This document shows, piece after piece, positions 8,290 through 18,073 of a stretch of DNA of 64,000 bases (the stretch's first letter is position 1; every line of letters starts with the position of its first letter). This DNA is from Brachybacterium paraconglomeratum (GTDB lineage: Bacteria > Actinomycetota > Actinomycetes > Actinomycetales > Dermabacteraceae). Made by a program: the position numbers and the translations under genes. The stretch is from assembly GCF_003994255.1 (NCBI RefSeq), contig NZ_ML133851.1, forward strand, positions 1 through 64,000, given 5' to 3'. The notes under the pieces were generated by a model. That model had not been told where the DNA came from. It did no database searches and worked only from the letters and a program-made list of their open reading frames with translations.

Positions 8290-8864
8290 CGTCCCTCCTC
8301 GCCCTCGTCGGTGCGGTGCTCGTCGGGGTCGGTCCCGGGCTCCTCGTCCTGGCAGCGGCACACGAGCTCGGGCGCGGCGCCGTCGATCATCGCGAGCACC
8401 TGGTCACCGACGGGGTTGATGCCCGGTCCCTCGGCGAGGGACTGGCCGGCGAGGGCGTGGAGGCACTTGACGCGCGTGGGCATGCCGCCGGCGCTGACGT
8501 GCGCGACCTCCTCCGCCTCGCCGATCTCGGCACGGCGCGCCAGGTAGCGCTCGTGCGCCGCGCGGTACGGGGCGGCGAGCTGCTCGTCGCTCTCGAGACG
8601 CTCGGTGAGCTCGGCCATCAGACCGGTCGCCTCGAGCCGGGAGAGCTCGAGGGTGAGCCAGGGAAGGGTGAGGTACAGCGAGGTCGGGAACGGGGTGCCG
8701 TCCTCGAGGCGCGGCGCGGTGCGCACCACGGCGGGGCGCCCGCAGCCGCAGCGCCTGGCGATCGAGACGACGCCGCGCATGTCGCGGCCGAGCTGGAGGC
8801 GCATGATCTCGAGGTCGCTCGGCGAGGCGGGCGTCTCGTGGGGAAGGGGGGCGAGTGAGGTCAC
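8286..8864 (-). CDS. DUF501 domain protein
   Basis: A 192-residue protein of the conserved actinobacterial DUF501 family; biochemical function unknown. It shows QLGRDMRGVVSIARRCGCGR near residue 24, with a CGC pair typical of the family, then PRLEDGTPFPTSLYLTLPWL near 50 and MPTRVKCLHALAGQSLAEG near 134, followed by a CRCQDEE tail. These cysteines could bind metal, which is inference. The GTG start at 8864 overlaps the stop of the ftsB-like gene (GTGA) and its stop overlaps the ppx start, so translation of the three is coupled. The same gene order (eno, ftsB-like, DUF501, ppx) is common in Actinobacteria. Confidence 0.88.
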   Translation of the reverse strand: MTSLAPLPHETPASPSDLEIMRLQLGRDMRGVVSIARRCGCGRPAVVRTAPRLEDGTPFPTSLYLTLPWLTLELSRLEATGLMAELTERLESDEQLAAPYRAAHERYLARRAEIGEAEEVAHVSAGGMPTRVKCLHALAGQSLAEGPGINPVGDQVLAMIDGAAPELVCRCQDEEPGTDPDEHRTDEGEEGR

Positions 8865-9577
8865 TGGTCGTCGTCCTGATCGGTGGTGTCGGCGGGGTCC
8901 TCGGCCGGGACGTCCTCGTCGGTCGAGCCGGTCTCGTCGGGGATGTCCTCGGGGGTCAGGCGGCTCGAGCCCTCGACGCTCTCCCAGAGGGTCGAGTACC
9001 ACTCGCCCTCCTTCGCGGCCTCCTCGGCCTGCTGCGCCTCGGTGAGAGGGACGTCCTGGCCGGAGGTGTCGGTGAGGCGGTACTGGGTCTCCCCCGGCAT
9101 CGCGAACAGGAGGCGCTCGCGGGCACGGGCGGCGACATAGGTGGGGTCCTCCCACTGCGCGACCTGCTCGCGCAGGTCCTCGACCTCCGCCTCCTGCTGG
9201 GCGACCTGGCCCTGCAGGTCGGACAGCTTCTGGCGCTGGGCCACGTAGGAGTTCACCGTCGGCACGAGGGCCGCCAGCGCCACCACGACGAGAGCGACCA
9301 GCACGAGGGTGCGGCGCGTGATCGTGATGCCGGGCCCGTCCGGGCCGTCGGCGCGGGACGGGGCGGTGGCGGGGCGGGAGGCGGCGGCGGGGCCCCGGCT
9401 GCGGTCGCCGCCGGTTCCGGCGGAGGCGGACTGCCTGGTCCCGCCGGGGCGGACGGCACCGCCGCGGCCGGGGGCGGCCGACGGGCGCGAGGTCGAGCGC
9501 GCACCGGTGCGACGGGCCCCGGACGCGGCGACCGGGCGCCTCGTCGATCGCGGGGCGCCCGGTCGTCTGCTGCTCAT
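8861..9577 (-). CDS. FtsB/DivIC-family septum formation protein
   Basis: A 238-residue single-pass membrane protein expected to act in the divisome with FtsL and FtsQ. Residues 1-85 are a disordered Arg/Pro/Ser/Gly tail, residues about 89-108 form the membrane helix (LVLVALVVVALAALV), 110-141 a coiled coil (LSDLQGQVAQQEAEVEDLRE), followed by the DivIC block DPTYVAARARERLLFAMPGE and an acidic tail. The cytoplasmic N-terminal tail is long; FtsB of E. coli is only about 100 residues. Hexamer TATCCT (9590-9585) lies 7 bases upstream of the ATG, so this start is likely leaderless. It heads an operon with DUF501 and ppx. Confidence 0.87.
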   Translation of the reverse strand: MSSRRPGAPRSTRRPVAASGARRTGARSTSRPSAAPGRGGAVRPGGTRQSASAGTGGDRSRGPAAASRPATAPSRADGPDGPGITITRRTLVLVALVVVALAALVPTVNSYVAQRQKLSDLQGQVAQQEAEVEDLREQVAQWEDPTYVAARARERLLFAMPGETQYRLTDTSGQDVPLTEAQQAEEAAKEGEWYSTLWESVEGSSRLTPEDIPDETGSTDEDVPAEDPADTTDQDDDQ

Positions 9578-9645
9578 GCGCTAGAGGATACGGCCTCCGC
9601 CTGGACGCGCCGCGCGGGAAACGCGGTGCGCCCGGGCGGCGGAGA

Positions 9646-11076
<1,431 letters not shown>

Positions 11077-11847
11077 TCAGGCGCCGGTGCCCTGCTCGAG
11101 CTCGCGGACGGTCCTCGCGAGCAGGGCGCGCAGCGCGGTCTCGGGATCGTCGTCGCGGCCCTCGGCGGCCACGACCAGGTCGAGCAGCGCCCGGCCGAGG
11201 TCGCCACCCCAGTCGCCGGCGTCCTCGGCCGCGGCCGCGGCGTCGGCCGCCGCGAGCAGCTGCTCGAGCCCGCCCGCCGACCGGGCGCGGTGGACGATCT
11301 TCGCCGTCGTCTGCAGGGCGGGCAGCTCGGCGGGGATCCCCTCGGCCCAGCCGCGGGGGCGCGCCGGAGCCGCCCCGGCGCGCCCCTGCTCCTGCAGGTC
11401 CTGCTGCTTCTCCTGCGCCTTGACGGCGTGCCACTGCGCGATGATCTGCTCGACGTCGGCGGGGTTCTCGAGCGCCTGATCGGGCGCGTCGCCGAAGACG
11501 TGCGGGTTGCGCCGCTCCATCTTCGCGACGAAGGAGCGGGCCACGTCGTCCACGTCCCAGGCCGGCTCCTCCTCCTGGCCCACGCGCGCGTGGAAGAGGA
11601 TCTGGAAGAGCAGGTCGCCGAGCTCGTCGGGCAGCGCCCCGGGGCCGTGGCCGGCGGGGTCGTCGATCACCTCGAGCACCTCGTGGGTCTCCTCGAGGAG
11701 GTAGCGCGCGAGCGAGGCGTGGGTCTGCCGGTGGGTCCAGGCGTCGCCGCTCGGCGCCCGCAGCGCCTCCATCACCTCCACGGCCCGCAGCAGGGCGCTG
11801 CCGCGCGGTGCGGGATCGGTCGGGTCGGGGCGCTGCGCGGTGCTCAC
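11077..11847 (-). CDS. mazG: MazG-family nucleoside triphosphate pyrophosphohydrolase
   Basis: A 256-residue house-cleaning enzyme that hydrolyses non-canonical or excess NTPs to NMP and pyrophosphate. The MazG fold has DAWTHRQTHASLARYLLEET near residue 35, the metal-binding EETHEVLEVID and ELGDLLFQILFHARV (EExxE/ExxD pattern), and RRNPHVFGDAP near 112; a second, weaker helical repeat follows. The GTG at 11847 has a TAGCCT hexamer 7 bases upstream, consistent with a leaderless transcript. mfd lies just upstream in the same direction (10-base gap), so read-through from mfd is also possible. Confidence 0.9.
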   Translation of the reverse strand: MSTAQRPDPTDPAPRGSALLRAVEVMEALRAPSGDAWTHRQTHASLARYLLEETHEVLEVIDDPAGHGPGALPDELGDLLFQILFHARVGQEEEPAWDVDDVARSFVAKMERRNPHVFGDAPDQALENPADVEQIIAQWHAVKAQEKQQDLQEQGRAGAAPARPRGWAEGIPAELPALQTTAKIVHRARSAGGLEQLLAAADAAAAAEDAGDWGGDLGRALLDLVVAAEGRDDDPETALRALLARTVRELEQGTGA

Positions 11848-11857
11848 GAGGGCGAGG

Positions 11858-14800
11858 CTACTTCCTCGCCGGCCCCGACCCCGCCTCCGCCTGCACGACG
11901 GGCGCGGAGATCTGCTCGGCCGCGGAGGGCACGAGCACGCGCAGCACCTCGCGCGCCCACTCGAGCAGCGCGTGGTCGCGCAGCTCGGTGCCGCCGAAGC
12001 GGGAGGTCATCGGGCGGGGCACGAGCACATGGCGCAGGGCGGGCTTGAGCAGCGTGCCCGGGTACAGGCGCTTCATCCGCATCGCGACGGAGTCGGCGGG
12101 CTCGAGATGGGCGAAGCGGATCATCTTGCCCTGGGCCTGGACCTCGTCCACCCCGGCGGCGCGGGCGTCGATCCGGAAGCGGGCCACGTCCAGCAGCACC
12201 TCCACCGGCGCGGGCAGCGGGCCGTAGCGGTCCGCGAGCTCGGCACGGACCTGCTCGATCTCGGAGACCTCGCGCACCGCGGAGAGCTTCGCGTAGGCCT
12301 CGAGCCGCAGTCGCTCGGAGCCGATGTAGTCGTGCGGGACGTGCGCGTCCAGCGGTAGCTCGACTCGGATCTCCTTCTCCGGCGCGCTCGCCTCGCCCCG
12401 GAAGGCCGCGACGGCCTCCCCGACCATGCGCACGTAGAGGTCGAAGCCCACGCCGGCGATGTGTCCGGACTGCTCGCCGCCGAGCAGGTTGCCGGCGCCG
12501 CGGATCTCGAGGTCCTTCATCGCCACCTGCATGCCGGCGCCGAGGTCGGTGTTGGTGGCGAGGGTGGTGAGGCGGTCGTGGGCGGTCTCGGTGAGCGGCT
12601 TGCCCGCGTTGTAGAGGAAGTAGGCGTAGGCGCGCTCGCTCGAACGGCCCACGCGCCCGCGCAGCTGGTGCAGCTGCGAGAGCCCGAAGCGGTCCGCGTT
12701 CTCGACGATCAGGGTGTTGGCGTTGGCGATGTCGAGGCCGGTCTCGACGATCGTGGTGCACACGAGCACGTCGAAGTCCCGCTCCCAGAAGTCGACGATC
12801 ACGCGCTCGAGCTGGTGCTCGTTCATCTTGCCGTGGGCGACGGCGACGCGGGCGTCCGGCACCAGCTCGCGCAGGTGCGCGGCGACGCGGTCGATGTCCT
12901 CGACCCGGTTGTGGATGTAGAACACCTGCCCCTCGCGCAGCAGCTCGCGCCGGATCGCGGCGGCGATCTGGCGATCCTCGTCGGCGCCGACGTAGGTCAG
13001 CACCGGATGGCGCTCCTCGGGCGGGGTCGCGAGGATGGACATCTCCCGGATGCCGGTCACGGCCATCTCGAGCGTGCGCGGGATGGGGGTCGCCGACATC
13101 GACAGCACGTCCACGTTCGTGCGCAGCGCCTTGAGCGTCTCCTTGTGCTCGACGCCGAAGCGCTGCTCCTCGTCAATGATCAGCAGCCCCAGGTCCTTGA
13201 AGCGCACATTGCCGGTGAGCAGGCGGTGGGTGCCGATCACGACGTCGACGCTCCCCTCGCGCAGCCCCTCGACCGTCGCCTCGGAGTCGGCGGCGGACTG
13301 GAAGCGGCTGAGCCCCTTCACGGTCACGGGGAAGCCCGTGTACCGCTCGGAGAAGGTGTCGAGATGCTGCTGGGCCAGCAGCGTCGTCGGGGCGAGCACG
13401 GCGACCTGCTTGCCGTCCTGGACGGCCTTGAAGGCGGCGCGCACCGCGATCTCCGTCTTCCCGTAGCCGACGTCGCCGAGGATCAGGCGGTCCATCGGGA
13501 CCGGCTTCTCCATGTCCTTCTTGACGTCCTCGATGGTGGAGAGCTGGTCCGGGGTCTCGACGAACTCGAAGGAGTCCTCGAGCTCCCGCTGCCAGGGGGA
13601 GTCGGGACCGAAGGCGTGGCCGGGCGCGGACTGCCGGGCGGAGTACAGGCGCACCAGCTCGTCGGCGATCTCGCGGATCGCCTTGCGGGCCCTGGACTTG
13701 GTCTTCGCCCAGTCGGCGCCGCCCATGCGGTTGACGGACGGCTCCTCGCCGCCGACGTACTTGGTGACCTGGTCGAGCTGGTCGGAGGGGACGTAGAGCC
13801 GGTCGCCGGGCTGGCCCTTCTTCGAGGCCGCGTACTCGATGACGAGGTACTCGCGGGTGGTGCGCTTCGCGCCGGTGCCGACGGTGCGGCTGGTCATCTC
13901 CACGAAGCGGCCCACGCCGTGGTGGGCGTGGACGACGTGGTCGCCTGGCCGCAGCTGGAGCGGGTCGACCACGTTGCGGCGGCGGGAGGGCATCCTCCGC
14001 TCCTCGCCGCGGCGCGCCCCGGACTTGCCGGTGAGGTCGCGCTCGGAGGCGAGGACCAGCTTCAGGTCCTCGGCGACGAGCCCCTCCGCGAAGGGGCCGA
14101 CGGTGACGACGGCCTCGCCGGGCTCGACGGGTCCCTCGAGCCGCTCGGCGAAGACGGCCGCCATGCCCTCGCCGCGGAGGTTCTCGGCCGCGTGGCGGGC
14201 CCCGCCCGTGCCGGCCATGGTCGCGAGGACGGACCAGCCGTCGGCGCGGCGGCGCTCGAGGTCCTTCGCGGCGTCGGCGGGCTTGCCGGAGTAGCCGGGG
14301 TGGGTGGACGTGCTCGAGGTGGTCAGGTCGAGGTCGGCGTCGAGGCCGAAGGCGGCCAGGGTGAACCAGGCGCGGCCGCCCTCGAGGGCGTGGCCCTTCG
14401 CCTCCGACAGGGGCACGAAGCTCGCCGCCCCCACGTCGATCGGGAGCCCGCCTCCGGCGGCGGCGCTGGACCAGGCGGCGGCGAGGAACTCGTCGGTCGT
14501 GGCGACGAGCTCCTCGGAGCGGGCGCGCGCCTTCTCCGGGTCGACGACGAGGAAGCGGGCGCCGGCGGGGAGCACGTCGGCGACCTGCTCCATGCCGTCC
14601 ACGAGGACGGGGCTGAGGGACTCCATGCCGTCGGCGGCGATGCCGTCGGCGATGCGCAGCAGCAGGTCGCGCACGCCGGGCAGCTCCTCGGCGCGGGCGC
14701 GGGCGCGCTCGCGCACCGAGGGGGTCAGCAGGATCTCCCGGCAGGGCGGGGCGTCGAGCCCGTGCGGGACGGGATCGAGCGAGCGCTGGTCGGCGACGGC

Positions 14801-15538
14801 GAAGTACCGCACGTCGTCGATCTCGTCCCCGAAGAGGTCCACGCGCACGGGATGCGGCTCGGTGGGCGGGAAGACGTCCAGGATCCCGCCGCGCACCGCG
14901 AACTCGCCGCGCTTCTCGACCATGTCCACGCGCACGTAGGCGGCGTCGACGAGCTCCTGCTCCAGGTCCTCGAGGGGGTGCTCCTCCCCCACCAGCGCCC
15001 GGACGGGACGGAGCTCGCCGAGGCCGGTCGCGATCGGCTGGAGCAGGGAGCGCACGGGCATCAGCAGCACGTGCACCGGGTCCTCGTTCTCCGGATGGGC
15101 GATGCGGCGCAGGGTCTTCAGGCGCTTCGCGACGGTGTCGGCGCGCGGGGAGAGCCGCTCATGGGGCAGGGTCTCCCAGGCGGGCAGCTCGGCGACGTGC
15201 GCGGTGCCGACGAGGGCGCTCAGCGCCGCGCGGAGGTCCTCGGCGGCGCGGGTGGTGGAGGTGACCACGACCAGCGGCGACTCGGCGCTCGCGCGTCGCG
15301 CGAGATCGGCGACGACGAAGGGGAACAGCGCGGTCGCGGCGACGATGTCCCCGCCCGGGCCACGGTCCTCGTCCGCGCCGGCGGACTCGACGAGCTCGCG
15401 GATCGCGGTGAGATCGGCACCCTCGGCGAGGCGCGCGAGCAGCGGGGCGAGCGGCGGGGCGGACCGCTCGGCGCTCACGGCATCGGAGCCTGCGCCGGAG
15501 GCCCGTCCGGTGCGTGCGGCGTCGGTCGGCGCGGTCAT
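11858..15538 (-). CDS. mfd: Transcription-repair coupling factor
   Basis: A 1,226-residue ATPase that removes RNA polymerase stalled at DNA damage and recruits UvrA. Domains in order: UvrB-like module with HVAELPAWETLPHERLSP near residue 110 and RVDMVEKRGEFAVRGGILDV near 205; RNA-polymerase interaction domain LRPGDHVVHAHHGVGRF and VIEYAASKKGQPGDRLYVPS near 530-580; translocase with Walker A ILGDVGYGKTEIAVRAAFKA near 690, DEEQ box LLIIDEEQRFGVEHKE near 790 and motif VI QLRGRVGRSSERAYAYF near 955; then the C-terminal TRCF domain ending near residue 1,210. Start ATG overlaps the pth stop (ATGA), so the two are coupled. Confidence 0.97.
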   Translation of the reverse strand: MTAPTDAARTGRASGAGSDAVSAERSAPPLAPLLARLAEGADLTAIRELVESAGADEDRGPGGDIVAATALFPFVVADLARRASAESPLVVVTSTTRAAEDLRAALSALVGTAHVAELPAWETLPHERLSPRADTVAKRLKTLRRIAHPENEDPVHVLLMPVRSLLQPIATGLGELRPVRALVGEEHPLEDLEQELVDAAYVRVDMVEKRGEFAVRGGILDVFPPTEPHPVRVDLFGDEIDDVRYFAVADQRSLDPVPHGLDAPPCREILLTPSVRERARARAEELPGVRDLLLRIADGIAADGMESLSPVLVDGMEQVADVLPAGARFLVVDPEKARARSEELVATTDEFLAAAWSSAAAGGGLPIDVGAASFVPLSEAKGHALEGGRAWFTLAAFGLDADLDLTTSSTSTHPGYSGKPADAAKDLERRRADGWSVLATMAGTGGARHAAENLRGEGMAAVFAERLEGPVEPGEAVVTVGPFAEGLVAEDLKLVLASERDLTGKSGARRGEERRMPSRRRNVVDPLQLRPGDHVVHAHHGVGRFVEMTSRTVGTGAKRTTREYLVIEYAASKKGQPGDRLYVPSDQLDQVTKYVGGEEPSVNRMGGADWAKTKSRARKAIREIADELVRLYSARQSAPGHAFGPDSPWQRELEDSFEFVETPDQLSTIEDVKKDMEKPVPMDRLILGDVGYGKTEIAVRAAFKAVQDGKQVAVLAPTTLLAQQHLDTFSERYTGFPVTVKGLSRFQSAADSEATVEGLREGSVDVVIGTHRLLTGNVRFKDLGLLIIDEEQRFGVEHKETLKALRTNVDVLSMSATPIPRTLEMAVTGIREMSILATPPEERHPVLTYVGADEDRQIAAAIRRELLREGQVFYIHNRVEDIDRVAAHLRELVPDARVAVAHGKMNEHQLERVIVDFWERDFDVLVCTTIVETGLDIANANTLIVENADRFGLSQLHQLRGRVGRSSERAYAYFLYNAGKPLTETAHDRLTTLATNTDLGAGMQVAMKDLEIRGAGNLLGGEQSGHIAGVGFDLYVRMVGEAVAAFRGEASAPEKEIRVELPLDAHVPHDYIGSERLRLEAYAKLSAVREVSEIEQVRAELADRYGPLPAPVEVLLDVARFRIDARAAGVDEVQAQGKMIRFAHLEPADSVAMRMKRLYPGTLLKPALRHVLVPRPMTSRFGGTELRDHALLEWAREVLRVLVPSAAEQISAPVVQAEAGSGPARK

Positions 15539-16149
15539 CGGTCCTCCCGGGAGTGGAAGCGCTGCTGGGCGGCGGTGAGGCCCTCGAGGACGACGGCCTC
15601 GACGGCGTCGGCGGCGTCCGAGATCAGCAGCTCGAGCGTGCGGCGCTCGGTGGAGGTGAAGGGGGCGAGCACGTGGTCGGCGGTGTCGCGGCCGCCCGGA
15701 GGTCGGCCCACTCCGACGCGGACGCGCAGGTAGTCCTTGGTGCCCAGCGCCTTGGAGATGTCGCGCAGGCCGTTGTGGCCGCCCTCGCCGCCGCCGCGCT
15801 TCAGGCGCACCGCGTCGAAGGGGATGTCGACCTCGTCGTGGACGACGACGACCTGCTCGGGGTCGATGCCGTAGTACGCGGCCAGCGCCTTCACCGGACC
15901 GCCGGAGACGTTCATGTAGGTGGTGGTCTTCGCGAGGATCACCCGCTCGCCGGCGCCGGGGGCGCCGAGGCGGCCCTCCAGCACGACGGCCTGCGCCCGC
16001 TTGGCGGCGGCGAATCGCCCGCCGGCGGCGTCGGCGATGTGGTCCAGGACCATCTGGCCGATGTTGTGCCTGGTCGCGGCGTACTTCGGGCCGGGGTTGC
16101 CCAGGCCCACCACCAGGTACGGCCCGGGGCGGCGCTCGCTCACGGTCAT
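15535..16149 (-). CDS. pth: Peptidyl-tRNA hydrolase
   Basis: A 204-residue enzyme that releases tRNA from peptidyl-tRNA dropped by ribosomes. It has LVVGLGNPGPKYAATRHNIG near residue 12 (with the catalytic His in the RHNIG motif), TTTYMNVSGGPVKALAAYYG near 75, VVVHDEVDIPFDAVRLKRGG near 100 and GGHNGLRDISKALGTKDYLR near 120, all family signatures. The ATG at 16149 was chosen over an in-frame upstream start because the extension is not conserved. Located between rplY and mfd, the usual actinobacterial order, and translationally coupled to mfd. Confidence 0.96.
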   Translation of the reverse strand: MTVSERRPGPYLVVGLGNPGPKYAATRHNIGQMVLDHIADAAGGRFAAAKRAQAVVLEGRLGAPGAGERVILAKTTTYMNVSGGPVKALAAYYGIDPEQVVVVHDEVDIPFDAVRLKRGGGEGGHNGLRDISKALGTKDYLRVRVGVGRPPGGRDTADHVLAPFTSTERRTLELLISDAADAVEAVVLEGLTAAQQRFHSREDR

Positions 16150-16255
16150 GATGCTCCTCGTTCTCACCGGTGCGCGGCGGCGCACGACCCCGGACACCGT
16201 ACCGGGGCGCCGCGCGATGCGCGACGCCCCGGCAGGCGGTGTGTGAGCAACGGAG

Positions 16256-16300
16256 CGGGACGGGGAGCCGACGGGCGTCCTGCCCGCGCTCCCCGTCCCG
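16256..16300. terminator. Hairpin terminator after rplY
   Basis: A perfect 12-bp stem (16256-16267 with 16289-16300) begins 7 bases past the rplY stop on the minus strand. A second GC hairpin (about 16202-16232) lies between it and pth. The pair suggests rplY is at least partly terminated before pth. Confidence 0.7.
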
Positions 16301-16306
16301 GAGGGG

Positions 16307-16948
16307 TCACTCCTCCTCGGAGCCCTCGGAGGACTCGGCGCCCTCGGCCTCGGTCTCGCCCTCGGCGCCCTCGGCGTCCTCGTCGACGACCGGCTCGAGG
16401 TCCTCCTCGGCCACGTGCGGCACCATGACGGAGACCACGAGGATCTCGGCGTCGGTGACGAGCTCGGCGTCGCCCGGGAGGACGACGTCGCCGGCGAAGA
16501 GCTGGTAGCCCTCCTCCTTGCCCTCGACGTCGATCTCGATCTGCTCGGGGACCTTGAGCGCGTCGACCGAGAGGGTCAGCGACTGCAGGTCGACCATCGC
16601 GACCGCGGGGGACACGGCCTCACCGGCCAGGACGACGGGGATGTCGACCTCGACCTTCTCGCCCTTCTTGACGATGATCAGGTCGAGGTGGTTCAGCGAG
16701 CGCTTGAGCGGGTGGCGCTGGATCTCCTTGATCAGGGCCAGGTGGGAGGTGCCGTCGGCGAGCTGCAGCTCGAGGAGGGCGTTGGGGTTGCGGGCCGCGA
16801 GCGCGGTCTCGTGACCGGGCAGCGACAGGTGCAGCGGGGCCTCGCCGTGGCCGTACAGGACGGCGGGGACGCGGCTCTCGGCGCGCAGACGGCGGGCAGC
16901 GCCCTTGCCGAAGTCCTCGCGCAGTTCGACGTTCAGCTTCTCAGCCAT
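16307..16948 (-). CDS. rplY: Ribosomal protein bL25 (long CTC form)
   Basis: A 213-residue 5S-rRNA-binding protein of the large subunit. The N-terminal bL25 domain runs LNVELREDFGKGAARRLRAE, RVPAVLYGHGEAPLHLSLPG and QRHPLKRSLNHLDLIIVKKG to about residue 95, followed by the TL5/CTC beta domain (VVLAGEAVSPAV ... LFAGDVVLPGDAEL) to about 180 and a very acidic Glu/Ala/Ser tail. The tail is usual for Actinobacteria. An 7-bp leader hairpin (about 17041-17060) lies upstream. Start supported by AGGAGCACC just before the ATG. Confidence 0.95.
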   Translation of the reverse strand: MAEKLNVELREDFGKGAARRLRAESRVPAVLYGHGEAPLHLSLPGHETALAARNPNALLELQLADGTSHLALIKEIQRHPLKRSLNHLDLIIVKKGEKVEVDIPVVLAGEAVSPAVAMVDLQSLTLSVDALKVPEQIEIDVEGKEEGYQLFAGDVVLPGDAELVTDAEILVVSVMVPHVAEEDLEPVVDEDAEGAEGETEAEGAESSEGSEEE

Positions 16949-17374
16949 GGTGGTGCTCCTCGTGGATGCGGGGCTCGACGATGAGCGACGCCACGGGGCA
17001 CAGGGAGGGCACGCCTCCCGGAGATCCGCACCGCGTCGATCACGGAGGGGGCAGGACCCCTCCCTCGCCGAAGTGACGCGCAGACACTACCACGCAGCCG
17101 CCCTCCCGGTGCCGGGGAGCCGGGCGGACGTGAGCGGCGCCGCACGCGGCGGCAGCCCCGCACCCGGCCGTCTCATCCCCCACCCACCCCTCACACTTCC
17201 CGACGGGACCAACGTCCCTGCAGGTCAGGAGGACGAATCGGTGACCTTGGTCCCCGCGCGGACCGGCCGGTCGGGCCTACCGTTGTTCTTGTCAGGACGA
17301 CACCGCTGACATGGACATCATCGACATCACCGAGATCCGGGCACCGACCGGGTCGACACCGAAAGGCAGCTGCC
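16949..17374. other. Intergenic region between divergent rplY and the DoxX-like gene
   Basis: No gene was found in these 426 bases. The left part holds the rplY leader, with a GGAGGGG/CCCCTCC hairpin near 17041-17060. The right part holds three palindromic elements (17205-17218, 17241-17254, 17261-17272) described separately as DosR-like sites. Short plus-strand frames here have no family similarity. Confidence 0.6.
17205..17272 (+). promoter_or_regulatory. Cluster of DosR/DevR-like palindromes upstream of the DoxX-like gene
   Basis: Seen: GGGACCAACGTCCC (17205-17218), GTGACCTTGGTCCC (17241-17254) and the perfect palindrome GACCGGCCGGTC (17261-17272). The first two have the GGGAC-N4-GTCCC layout of DosR/DevR hypoxia boxes (consensus core GGGACTWWAGTCCC in mycobacteria), with centres 36 bp apart. 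Inferred: an oxygen- or nitric-oxide-responsive regulator acts on the gene at 17375. No DosR gene is in this window. Confidence 0.45.
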
Positions 17375-17944
17375 GTGAGCGCCTCCGCCGCCACCCCCGC
17401 CGCTGCGACTCCCGCCCGCCCCGCCACCGCCGCCGAGCTGACCGCCACGCGGAAGGCGGGCTGGGGCTACACGCTCCTGGGCGTGACGCGCCTGATGGTC
17501 GGCTTCACCTTCCTGTGGGCCTTCCTGGACAAGACCTTCGGCCTCGGCTTCGCGACCCCGCCCGAGGGCGCCTGGCTGAACGGCGGCTCCCCCACCGCGG
17601 GCTTCCTCGGCGGCTCGATCGAGGGCGGCAACCCCTTCGCGGACGTGTGGAGCGTCTTCCTCTCGATCAACCCGCTCACGGACGTGCTGTTCATGCTCGG
17701 CCTGCTCGGCGTGGGCCTGGCGTTCATGCTCGGCATCGGCACCCGCGTCGCCGCCGTCTCGGCCGCCGCGATGCACACGCTCATGTACCTCGCCGCGTTC
17801 CCGATGTCGACCAATCCGCTCTACGACACCCACCTGCTGCTCGCGGTCGCCGTCCTCGCGATGGCGGGCCTGGCCGCCGGTGACCACATCGGCCTCGGCA
17901 GGCAGTGGAGCCGCCTCGTCAGGGGCAACCGGTTCCTGATCTGA
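17375..17944 (+). CDS. DoxX/DoxD-like membrane protein
   Basis: A 189-residue protein with a 28-residue flexible N-terminus and four hydrophobic segments: GYTLLGVTRLMVGFTFLWAF near 30, LTDVLFMLGLLGVGLAFMLG near 105, AAVSAAAMHTLMYLAAF near 127 and HLLLAVAVLAMAGLAAGDHI near 151. The arrangement with FLDKTFGLGF resembles the DoxX / thiosulfate:quinone oxidoreductase small-subunit family; an actual thiosulfate or redox role is unproven. The GTG start follows AAAGGCAGC. It is a single-gene unit: divergent from rplY and closed by a strong terminator. DosR-like palindromes 100-170 bases upstream suggest hypoxia control. Confidence 0.75.
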   Translation: MSASAATPAAATPARPATAAELTATRKAGWGYTLLGVTRLMVGFTFLWAFLDKTFGLGFATPPEGAWLNGGSPTAGFLGGSIEGGNPFADVWSVFLSINPLTDVLFMLGLLGVGLAFMLGIGTRVAAVSAAAMHTLMYLAAFPMSTNPLYDTHLLLAVAVLAMAGLAAGDHIGLGRQWSRLVRGNRFLI

Positions 17945-17970
17945 GCCCCGGCACCACCCCGCCGCACGAC

Positions 17971-18008
17971 GAAGCGGCCCCGTTCCCCGTCGGGAACGGG
18001 GCCGCTTC
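17971..18008. terminator. Bidirectional hairpin terminator between DoxX-like gene and prs
   Basis: A perfect 17-bp stem (17971-17987 with 17992-18008) around a CGTC loop, no U-tract, lies between the convergent genes. Confidence 0.85.
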
Positions 18009-18073
18009 CCCGTCGGCCGCGTGCGGCGCGGGGCGTCGCGCCCGCAGGAAAGGCCGGCCCGGACCGCGTCGGC

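Noticed and set aside
5683-8547. 954-codon plus-strand open frame opposite nagB/ndh/ppx
   Set aside because: It is antisense to three well-supported genes, has Val/Glu/Gly/Ala/Arg-rich composition and no family motif; long antisense frames are a by-product of very high GC.
12461-15733. 1,090-codon plus-strand open frame opposite mfd
   Set aside because: Fully antisense to mfd and pth, whose motifs are unmistakable; no motif in the antisense frame.
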